Of a stretch of DNA of 38,301 bases, positions 20,258-29,481 are shown one piece after another. The notes beneath the pieces are model-generated. The model did not search any database. It was given only the letters and a program-made list of their open reading frames with translations, and was not told where the DNA came from. A program made the translations under genes and the position numbers. The DNA is taken from positions 658 through 38,958 of the forward strand of contig CAUDNR010000173.1 of the NCBI GenBank assembly GCA_958430865.1, in the 5' to 3' direction. Source of the stretch: Entrophospora sp. SA101. Lineage: Eukaryota > Glomeromycota > Glomeromycetes > Entrophosporales > Entrophosporaceae. Position 1 is the stretch's first letter, and each line of letters opens with the position of its first letter.

Positions 20258-22700
20258 AATTGGTAAAAGGAAAATCAGCCTAAAAAAAATTAATATATAT
20301 AGTAATAGTGGAACTACCAAATACTTGTGCGCACCTGCAATGTCCACTCCAAGTGAGAAATACAATGATCTCAAAAAGAACAAAACTTAATCCAATTTTA
20401 TTCGAACGTAACAAATGATTAATAAATTTAAAATTTTTGTTAACGTTCACTGAATAATTAATTTAAACAATTTATTTTAATTATTATCCAGGTATTAAAT
20501 TTAATTGATCGAATGAATATAAAACGAATGAATATTCGATGGATGCGACCTCTATGATGGTCATGCATTATTGCTTATCAATTATTAGAAGTAAATATAT
20601 TTATATTTTGATATTAATCACTATTTATTCATCTCATACATCTGAAATGAACGAAAACAATATTGTAATTTCCCATATTTCACTTATATACTAGAATTTG
20701 ATTGTGGATCTTTTCCCCCACATGTATTTTTTCGAAAATTTAAAGTAAAAAAAATCCGATGGCATCTATGTATTTGAAATTTATAGACATACAGTCTGAT
20801 GATATACAGTGTATAATCTAATGTTATATGATGTATGCATTATAATTAAATTAAATCATTTAAAATAATTCAAGACAACCGCAAATGTTTAAAAAAGATA
20901 AACCACGTAACATTATTTGAAATTCATATACCCCAGCCTTTTCAATAGTAGCGAGGTCAACACTGAAAATCATATGATTTTGAGTTAACACTACCTTTGT
21001 ATGTAACTCTTTAGATAGAGCGCTTTGGCTTAGAAATCATACCCATTTTGCCCAGTAAAACATCTTTTTTCGGCATTGTCCTTGTTCTATTGATAAGCAC
21101 ATACTTGTTATATTGTGCTTATTGTGCCGAGATCAAAAGTATAAAATTATTCAAACAATTTGTTTTAATGAGCGCTAAACGATGCCTGTCACAATAGTAA
21201 AAAAAAGGGATAATAATAATAATAATGTTATTTCTTGTTTCCGTAACGATATTTATAAATGATGAACTAAATTCCTCCAAAAATTTAAAGCCACCATTGC
21301 ATTTTTTTGACAAGTCATCGAATAATTTAGCTTTGAAAGGTACTGAATATATTGCAAATAGTTCATTACCAAAACAAAATTTAGCAGTTAGTTTATTTCA
21401 TTTAATAAAATTTAATTATATGAGAGTAAATGCCTTTCGATAGAAAAGGATTTTGAGTTAAATACCACTAGTATCTTAGGGGTGGGCAAATTTGCATTTT
21501 TTTTCGTATAGTAACACGATATATAGAAATATCGCTTAATATTAACTTGGTTAGAATTTACGGAAAACGATCGACACGGAGACCTTTTTATGTGTCAATA
21601 TTTTTGTTAAAATAGTGCTCAAAAACATCCGCAACGTGGATGTTTTGGGATCGAATCACACAATATCTAATAATCTTATTAACCAATAATAATGAAAACA
21701 TTTATTTGCTTTACTCTTCACGTAGAATTTTTGGTTTAACAATCATACCGCTTTTCATAGTAAAACTTGAATGCAGATTTTATTTTCAATTTTTATTTTT
21801 AGGGTATATCCTTTTCTCCCCATATTTCTTTGTTTATGTCAAGGAAAAGCGAAGAGAAAATTCCTTCTTGAACCAATTTAAGAAAAATAAGTGATGTAAT
21901 ATTATTTACTATTCTTGTTGAAGAGTATAAAATTTATAATTATGGATTTATGTTTAATTGATTGGTGATTATTGTTAGTATTGTAGTAATTATATTTATA
22001 TATAAATATAAAATTTAATGTTTTGTTTATAAGATCGTATTCTGTTGCACGAAAACTTTAATATTGAATGCATGTGGCGCATGATATCGATTTACCCAAT
22101 ACGGGAAAAAAATTCGCATACTATACTAATATTAAATATTATAATTATACAGAAACAATCCATTTGACAATTCACAGTCAAAAAAATTTTGTAAGATATA
22201 CCTTGTTTTTTTCCAAAAAAACTATATTTTAATAAAACAGTATCTATATAGGACATTGAATTGAACATTGAACATTGATCCTGGTAACCATAATCATATG
22301 TTTATTATTATTATTGTGATTATGATTACGACGCCTCTTTTTTGCATTCAATTTTTTATTTTATACAATAATGACTCATAAGAAAAAAATTAATTTAGTG
22401 TAACAAAATTGATTACAAGTAGTAGATCAAAATAAGATAAATGATAAGATAAACACACTTGTGGCAAGTGAGAAATAGATTATGGGTTACACAAATGTGT
22501 TCTATATACAAACAAAAAAAACAAAAAATTCAAGTTCTTTTTTTTTTTAAAGGAATATTTTTTTCGCCGCATTTAGTTAGGTTCGGTTTTTAATATCAAT
22601 TTTTTTGTTTTTATGCCGATTATCATTTTCTATATGTTAATTATTATAAATAATATATATAAAAAAAACTTAACGCCACAAATTAACATAGTTGTACAAA
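20258..22700. other. Gene-poor AT-rich region
   Basis: About 2.4 kb with no confident gene. Weak plus-strand frames at 21225-21443 and 21640-21894 begin with ATG but have no recognisable motif; the second has two hydrophobic segments and a basic tail. A near-palindrome at about 20956-20991 has arms AAAATCAT/ATGATTTT. CGAATGAATAT repeats lie near 20510-20540. I see no transposase motifs here. Confidence 0.4.
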
Positions 22701-22913
22701 ATGTTGAGAATGGCTCAACGCCACAATTATCAAAATTATTTTGGGGCTTATGTTATTTACATGATCTATACTTTTACAATTTTAACTAAAAAGAAAATCC
22801 CCCGCCGCCAGGTTCAGGAGCTGATACAAAAATTCTCTCCCGTTTTACTATGGTTTTATTATGTTAGTTATTATTATATAGTATTGGATGAGTTTGGTCA
22901 AATTCCAAGTTGA
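22701..22913 (+). CDS. Hypothetical small membrane protein
   Basis: 70 codons from the ATG at 22701 (MLRMAQRHNY); a TTG nine bases earlier is not used. Two hydrophobic segments (FGAYVIYMIYTFTIL and LLWFYYVSYYYIVL) flank a basic loop KKKIPRRQVQELIQKF, and the end is LDEFGQIPS. This hairpin layout with a conserved-looking basic loop is what one expects of a small organelle-membrane protein, but I recognise no family. It ends 85 bp before the cyclophilin start on the same strand. Confidence 0.4.
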   Translation: MLRMAQRHNYQNYFGAYVIYMIYTFTILTKKKIPRRQVQELIQKFSPVLLWFYYVSYYYIVLDEFGQIPS

Positions 22914-22998
22914 CGCTCCCTTACCGCAGAAAATCATGTGATTTCCATCTTATTAAAAAAATTTACACAATTTAAAAAATTTTTTTTATAAAAAAGTA

Positions 22999-23938
22999 AT
23001 GGCGGGATTTTTTTTGAATAATGTCACCAAAAAATTATTTGTAACGACTCCTACGGCAACAACATTTTTTAAAACTTTAACAACAATTGCAAAACCAAAA
23101 GTTTTCTTGGATGTTACCGCTGATGACGAACCTATTGGAGTAAGTTGCCAAAAACTTTACCTGATGAGGAACGAGCAGTAATTTACTAAGTTGTTTGTTT
23201 TTAATGTGAAAAAGCGTATTGTTCTTGAGTTAAGAGCCGATGTTGTACCAAAAACAGGCAATTAAATTGTCTTTTGTTTTTTTTTTTAGTATTAATTTAT
23301 TATTAATAATTAATTTAACATTGTTTATTATTATCGTCATCATCATAGCTGAAAATTTTAGAGCATTATGTACTGGAGAGAAAGGAGACACATACAAGAA
23401 TTCAAAATTTCATCGTATCATTCCTAAATTTATGATTCAAGGAGGCGATTTCACCAAGCATAATGGTACAGGTGGAAGATCGATTTATGGAAAACATTTT
23501 GATGATGAAAACTTTAACTTGAAACACACCGGAGAGGGTACTTGAGAAAAATTTTATTTATAAAATAATTGGTTGATAAACTAAGAAATTATCTCTAATA
23601 ATCATATTATTCTTATTTCTTCCTTATTTATCAAAAGGTATTCTTTCAATGGCTAATGCTGGACCAAATACCAATGGATCTCAATTCTTTATTTGTACAG
23701 CCAATACCAGTTGGTTAAATAATAAACATGTTGTTTTTGGTCGAGTTGTTGAAGGTTAATAATATTGGTATTATAATAATATGAATATAATATTATTTAC
23801 TACATTATTGACCTATTAATTGTTTTCATAATTTAATGTTTAGGAATGAGCGTAGTTCAAGCCATTGAAAAACTTGGATCAGAAGATGGCACACCATCTA
23901 AAACTGTTAAAATCACTGATTGTGGTCAATTACCATAA
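22999..23938 (+). CDS. Cyclophilin, peptidyl-prolyl cis-trans isomerase, probably mitochondrial, 5 exons
   Basis: Exons 22999-23139, 23215-23257, 23349-23537, 23638-23754, 23844-23938; 194 aa. The isomerase core starts near residue 34 ([14 protein letters not shown]). Active-site residues match human CypA with a constant offset of 29: Arg84, Phe89, Met90, Gln92, Phe142, Trp150 and His155. The first 30 or so residues are rich in Thr, Lys and Phe and have no acidic residue, which fits a mitochondrial presequence as in yeast Cpr3 or animal CypD; location is inferred. Intron 2 must start with GC (CAG|GCAATT) to keep [16 protein letters not shown] intact. Likely acts as a foldase. Identity is certain, compartment probable. 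Confidence 0.95.
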
Positions 23939-24983
23939 ATTGATCAATTAAACAGAATCTTGACGATTGGAATTTCTATTAAGTGAAATAATTATATAGT
24001 AATGTATAATAATAATAATGGAAAATAAATTTCTTGTCACGTGGTATATTCAACCCCAAAATTTTATAAAGGACGTCAATTGACTTTTGCCAACACTAAA
24101 TTTTTTTTGTTTGTTTGTTTTGCTTATTAAATAATATGCTAATTAAATAATATGCTAAAATTGTGAGTAATTATGAATTAAGATTATTCATAAATTAAAT
24201 GTAGGATGACACGTTTACAATCGCATTAATCATCATAATAATAAAATAGTATAAATACATGATCACTACTATTAATAGTTTGATATTGATATCTTTTAAT
24301 ATTGTTGGTTAATTCCAGAAAGGATAAAAGAATAGAATGTATGAACATACTATACAATTCATTATTATACATTTTTATTTTTGAATTTATAAAAATGTTA
24401 CACGGTTTCTTTATCCATAAATTAAAATTTCCTAAATTTCAAAAAAAAATTATTTATTTGTTAGTTTATATATATGTTGAAGGAGCTCATGTGAATCGAA
24501 AATCTATTATTCTTGATGACAAATGATACAATGATTTTATAACCACTATTTATAATAAAGATAAGATAATAATTATATTGTGTGGTAAAATAATTTTTAA
24601 TAATTTATAAATTTATATAACAATAATATAAAAAAATTATCCTTTGATCAATTTCCATTTTTTATTATTTTGATATTTTGGGAAAAATTTCCGAGAAAGT
24701 CTTGAATATTTTGGGATGTTTGAATGCTATAATATGCATACATTTTGACGCCACAGGATTTCAGGGTACAAAATCAAGTGATCCAAATTTGTACGCACGC
24801 TACCCATTCTGTTTTCTTGGTTTGCTAGGCTAGATAACTCATCAATTAAAATTAAAAGGCAAGCACGAAATATATTAACCAGTATCTGACGACTCGCAAT
24901 ATCTGAAATCCTGAATAATCTTGGCTAAGCAATCGTGCTTAGCAGCTCCTGAAACTGTTGCTTGGTATATGAAGTTTTAAAGA
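23939..24983. other. AT-rich intergenic region
   Basis: Contains a 16-bp tandem pair ATTAAATAATATGCTA (24126-24157) and a perfect hairpin, GCTAAGCA-ATCG-TGCTTAGC, at 24924-24943. The frame at 24302-24526 has no recognisable motif and begins with TTG. No gene supported. Confidence 0.4.
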
Positions 24984-25350
24984 ATGAGTAAATTCCTTCG
25001 TCTCTTTGCCAAAAGTATTATGCCAAGTCGGGTATATTTGTTTGTTTTTAATTTTGTCATTGCTAGTAATCAACCCTTTCAACTCCATGTTGTAGGAATG
25101 GATCCACAAAAACATAGTGAGACGTTACCTTGATAACAATGAATTCATTCACGAAATGGAGAAAATCCCCACAATATCCGGTGACTGTTATACAAGTGAA
25201 ATTGCAGATGAAATCGAGGGTTTTCCGTTCAAGAATCAATTGAAACAGCAAAACTACAATTTGCAATCTGCTAAAATCTGCGAGAGCCGAAACAAAGGAG
25301 CTTTTCGAGAAACTGGGGACCAGAAACAAGAACAAGTTTTGGCTGATTAA
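24984..25350 (+). CDS. Possible two-exon small protein, unrecognised
   Basis: An ATG at 24984 (MSKFLRLFAKSIMPSR) runs to a GTATAT donor at 25032. An acceptor TTGTAG at 25095 joins in frame to EWIHKNIVRRYLDNNEF and on to a TAA at 25348-25350, giving 100 aa. The second part is hydrophilic and rich in Glu, Gln and Lys, and the segment is GC-richer than its flanks, which favours coding or transferred DNA. The start and intron are guesses from splice consensus only. It may equally be a fragment of a decayed element. Confidence 0.3.
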
Positions 25351-25608
25351 TTGATAGGATCACAAGTGTTCGCTCAAAATAGAGTGTATTGTTCTAGAAA
25401 TTCCTGAAAAACTAGAATTAAGGTGAGGTGCATTGTGTAACTGGTTACTTTTGAACCCCATAATTAATTTTTCTGCTAGCACAATGTTTCAAATTACGTT
25501 TTTTACTTGTAACACACGATAATTAATGTACGTCCATTAACTACGACGACATACGCCAATTTACCTCAATAGACTTTCAATCAATAAATAAAAAGAAATA
25601 GCATCTTT

Positions 25609-25734
25609 ATTTTTGTCTGACAAGATAAGGTCGGTCTTTTATTTTGATTTTCTCAATAATGCGCGTTTCAAGAAAAAAGAAATTCTTTGGAGAAAATTAT
25701 TTTTGTCTGACAATATAAGTCAGTTTATTTGATT
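25609..25734. repeat. Two direct repeats of a TTTTTGTCTGACAA block
   Basis: Blocks at 25609-25649 and 25699-25734 share ATTTTTGTCTGACAA, TATAAG or GATAAGG, then GTC, TTTATTT and GATT, about 90 bp apart. They lie about 1 kb upstream of the zinc-finger gene. Regulatory role unproven; could be a duplicated transposon scrap. Confidence 0.4.
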
Positions 25735-26727
25735 AAACAAAAGAATTTCTAATTACTATTGCGGAGTTTCTATTCCATAAATGAAAATCATATTTTTTTT
25801 ATAATATCACACTTCATATTAATAATATATATATCAAATATACAAAAAAAAAATTTTTTGATTTTGTAAAATAACTTGGCGTCGCAGAGTTTTTAAGAAA
25901 TATTCATTTTCAACCTTTGATTTCTTGAGTTTTTTTAACTAAAGAAATTCAAATTTCAAAAAATTTCAAAAAAATTTAAAAAAATCTTTCAATTCTTTCT
26001 TTTCTTTCTTCCTTCAATTAATTTCACAGCATATTTATTTATTAATCATTTCGAATCATCACATTTTAAAACCTGATAAATAAAAAAGCATTGACAGTTA
26101 TTTATTTACAATTTTAAAATATACAGCTTAATTTTAAAATAGAAATAAAAGGTATATTACGTATTCACATTCATATTTTTATTTACTAATTAATTAATAA
26201 TAAAAAATTTGTTTTAAAAAAAAAAATTTCATAAATAAACAACATTTTTGTAAAAAAAAAATTTTTAAATAAATAGTCGTTTTAATTTTCCTTCTTTTCT
26301 TTTTTTTCAACCAAAAAAAAAAAATAATAAATTTTTTAAGGTTTTTTATTTCTCTCTTCTTTCTTTTATTTATTCAGGAAAATATATATATATTTATAAT
26401 CAATTTCTTTTTTTTTTCACGATTTTTTTCCCCTTCAATTGTACAATTTGTAATAACAATAATTTTTTATTTTCAACAAAAAAATATTCTTTTCCTCTTC
26501 TTTTATTATTTATTTATTTCAATTTTTTTTTTCCTCTCCGAAATAAATCTTGATCTTTAATTTTTAATTTTAGTTTCATTTTTATTTAAAAAAAAAAAAT
26601 CCTTACACATAAATATATATATATATAAATATAATATATATATAATTTTTGTCTTGGAAACCTTTAATTTATTTAAACCTTGTTGGATTTTTTCCTCTTT
26701 TTACCTTTTTTTATTCAATCAATTAAA
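25735..26727. other. Long AT-rich leader / promoter region of the zinc-finger gene
   Basis: Nearly 1 kb of poly-T, poly-A and pyrimidine tracts (TTTCTTTC runs near 25990-26010 and 26340-26370) with TA microsatellites near 26384-26396 and 26613-26645. No ORF. Long pyrimidine-rich leaders of this type are common upstream of regulatory genes in AT-rich fungi; promoter elements cannot be placed reliably. Confidence 0.45.
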
Positions 26728-28794
26728 ATGTTCAATTTTTTACAACAACCAGAACAAGAACAACAACAACAAGATTCATCACCTTTCTTGCCGGTATTAT
26801 CATTAATTGATTCTCCATCAACTACAAATTTCGATTATAATATCACCGATACACAACATAATATTGGTTACACCAACGCAAACCAATCAAATAATTTTAT
26901 TAACACACTGCCACTCCAAATTTCTTTTCCCATAATTACTACCACCAACACTTCACCTCTTCTATCAAGTTCTCCGGTGGCTGATAAAAATCCTAACAAC
27001 AACTTCAATTATTGTTCAAAAGGCCAAGCAGATTCTAATTCATTTAGAAACAACAACAATAATAACAACATTCATAATTGGAACACCATTAATAATATTA
27101 ATAATAACATTAATAATAACATTAATATTAATAATTCATCTGTTCCTTTATTTTCCCCAAGAATTTCATTTCCACAAACTATTCAACAACCACAAATACA
27201 ACATAATTCAGCAACAAACACAAATAATATAAATAACTTTTTAATAAATAATACTACAAACTTATCTGACACAATAACTACGCCTAATTTTTTAGGTGAC
27301 AACTTAAATACAGCTTCTGAATTTGGTACTTCTTACACACTAACCGCTGCTACTCCTACTGTGCCAACGGTTGGTACACCTTCAACTCCATATTTTAGTA
27401 CCCCATATATAAGTACTTCTCAACTTAGTCCTTCATATATAAGTACCCCTCCATATATAAATCCTGCTGAGGAAGCAGATTATAACTCAAGTATAACTTC
27501 AACTCCATTCATCCCTCCCACTCCTCTTACCACCTTTAACACACCTTACACTCGCAATAATAATAATTACAATAACAACAGCAGCAACAACAACTACAAC
27601 TACAATAACAACAACATTAACAGCAGCAACAACAACATTATCAGTACTCCAGTAAACGATAGCGATCCAAAAATATTTGATAATTCTGGTCAGAGTTCCT
27701 CCTGGTTTAATTTATTTCCTACATCACAAGACTCTCAACAAATATCACAGTTAGGAGAAGTAACAGAAGAAGATATATTACCGAGTCCTCAATCGTATAT
27801 AAATATAACTGAACAATTACAACAGTTACATTTGCAACAACCGCAGTACCGTCAATTTTCTTGCTCTTCGACTCCTCTTATTCTTAATTTTGATAATTTC
27901 AGTCCAATAATAATGGAAATGGACGAAGCTCATAATCCTTTATCAAAATCAAATACAATTAATAATAATGAAATTCATGATAACGATCATAGCCTAAATC
28001 ATAATAATGATAATATCAATACTTCCAATCTTAATATAAATCCAACATCATCAGAAATTGCAACAACTTCTTCTTCTCCAACATTAACGTCAAAACAATC
28101 AGCGACTACACCTATAATGACACAATCAATATCAACAAGCAAAACAAGCAATAACAATATTAATAATTTATTGAATACTAGTTTCTCACTTATTAAAAGA
28201 GAAGAATCAAACAACAACAATAATATTGATGAAACTACTATTTCGCTAACACAAAAAATCCTATCATCTGCATCACCTTCCACGATATCTTCAAATCCTG
28301 GTGGTATGATAAGTACGGTTCATAATAATTCCAGATTAATGGTTGCTAGTGATGGAAGCGTTGGTGTTAATACTATTGCTGCTACATCAGCATCTGATGC
28401 TATCAGAAAACATGAAAATCAATTAGATCATTTAACAGCAGAGCAAGAACAACAACGTAATAAAAAACGTCCGCGTACAAGTGTAACTGAACAACAACAA
28501 CAACAAGAAGATGATACCGAAGAGAAAAAACATCTTTGCCCCGAGTGTGGCCGAGGCTTCAATCGCAAATTCAATATGCAAACGCACAGGTCCACGCATG
28601 ATCCTAATCGTATAAAGCCTTTTGCTTGTGAATATTCAAATTGCGGTTCCAGATTCACTCGTAAACATGACTTAAAGAGACATATCAATGGCATTCATAA
28701 AGGCGAAAAAGTACATGAATGTAGTGTCTGTAGAAAACCCTTTTCTCGAAAAGATGCTTGGAAAAGACATGTTACAACTTGTGGAAAAATCTAA
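26728..28794 (+). CDS. Asn/Gln-rich C2H2 zinc-finger transcription factor (Crz1/Azf1-like layout)
   Basis: Single exon, 688 aa from the ATG at 26728 (MFNFLQQPEQ); the 16 codons upstream begin at a TTG. Residues 1 to about 570 are low-complexity: long Asn runs (encoded by AAC/AAT mixtures), Ser/Thr-rich blocks, repeated TPYxSTP-type units and Gln runs. A basic NKKRPR segment, likely a nuclear signal, precedes the fingers. Three C-terminal fingers start near residue 603. Finger 1 is C-x2-C-x12-H-x3-H, finger 2 C-x4-C-x12-H-x4-H (the longer spacing seen in many fungal factors), and finger 3 C-x2-C-x12-H-x3-C, a C2HC variant ending four residues from the stop. DNA-binding nuclear regulator; the calcineurin-target (Crz1) comparison rests on layout only, and no clear PxIxIT docking motif was seen. 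Confidence 0.85.
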   Translation: MFNFLQQPEQEQQQQDSSPFLPVLSLIDSPSTTNFDYNITDTQHNIGYTNANQSNNFINTLPLQISFPIITTTNTSPLLSSSPVADKNPNNNFNYCSKGQADSNSFRNNNNNNNIHNWNTINNINNNINNNININNSSVPLFSPRISFPQTIQQPQIQHNSATNTNNINNFLINNTTNLSDTITTPNFLGDNLNTASEFGTSYTLTAATPTVPTVGTPSTPYFSTPYISTSQLSPSYISTPPYINPAEEADYNSSITSTPFIPPTPLTTFNTPYTRNNNNYNNNSSNNNYNYNNNNINSSNNNIISTPVNDSDPKIFDNSGQSSSWFNLFPTSQDSQQISQLGEVTEEDILPSPQSYINITEQLQQLHLQQPQYRQFSCSSTPLILNFDNFSPIIMEMDEAHNPLSKSNTINNNEIHDNDHSLNHNNDNINTSNLNINPTSSEIATTSSSPTLTSKQSATTPIMTQSISTSKTSNNNINNLLNTSFSLIKREESNNNNNIDETTISLTQKILSSASPSTISSNPGGMISTVHNNSRLMVASDGSVGVNTIAATSASDAIRKHENQLDHLTAEQEQQRNKKRPRTSVTEQQQQQEDDTEEKKHLCPECGRGFNRKFNMQTHRSTHDPNRIKPFACEYSNCGSRFTRKHDLKRHINGIHKGEKVHECSVCRKPFSRKDAWKRHVTTCGKI

Positions 28795-29481
28795 AAAATT
28801 TTTATTTTATTTTAATTTATTATTTTGGATTACTTTGAAAATCAAAAAGAAAAGAGAAGTGTTTTTTTTAATGTTTTAGTAGTTTAGTGAAAAATTTTTT
28901 ATTTATATTAAAATTTCAATAGATTTTTCTTTCTCGTTCCAAATTTATTCTTTTTTATTGTTAATAATATAAAAAAAAAAAAAACTTATAAATATATTTG
29001 ATGAATGATGGACTATATTGATAATATTATTTCATTATTTTTACTACCTCTTCTTGTCTGTCATCTTATTATTTTTGTTATAAAAAAAAAACTATGATAA
29101 TTCTAAATTCTAAGACATGAAATTAAATTTTTTTTATCAATCAAAATAAAAATAATTAAAAAAAAAATAAAGTTATTTCTATAAAAACTCTTATGTTTGT
29201 TGATGCTTGTTTTTCTTGTGATAATAATAATAAATATAATAATACATGTAATATAACTTGTTTTTTGTCAAAGTTTAGCTAGCATATGCACAAACCTTAC
29301 TAATTTAAATTATCACTTTTTACTTATTATCAGCAGCCATAAAAGCCCTCCCTCATGTTGCATATTGATTTTGTCGATCTTTCATTATTATTGTTTATTC
29401 ATTATCAACAAATCAACAAATCATCAACAAATCATAATTTACATTGAAAAAATAAGAGTTTCTTTTTTTTTTAATGCAAAT
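28795..29481. other. AT-rich intergenic region
   Basis: Separates the zinc-finger and SNF2 genes, which lie in tandem. Poly-A/T tracts only; the 5' leader of the SNF2 gene probably starts after about 29340. No ORF supported. Confidence 0.5.

Noticed and set aside
21119..21894. Several short ORFs on both strands in the gene-poor region
   Set aside because: No motif, no splice support and low-complexity composition; kept only as a note under the region entry.
27999..28283. Minus-strand ORF in the zinc-finger gene
   Set aside because: Shadow of the Asn/Ser/Thr-rich coding strand; so is the one at 28428-28694.
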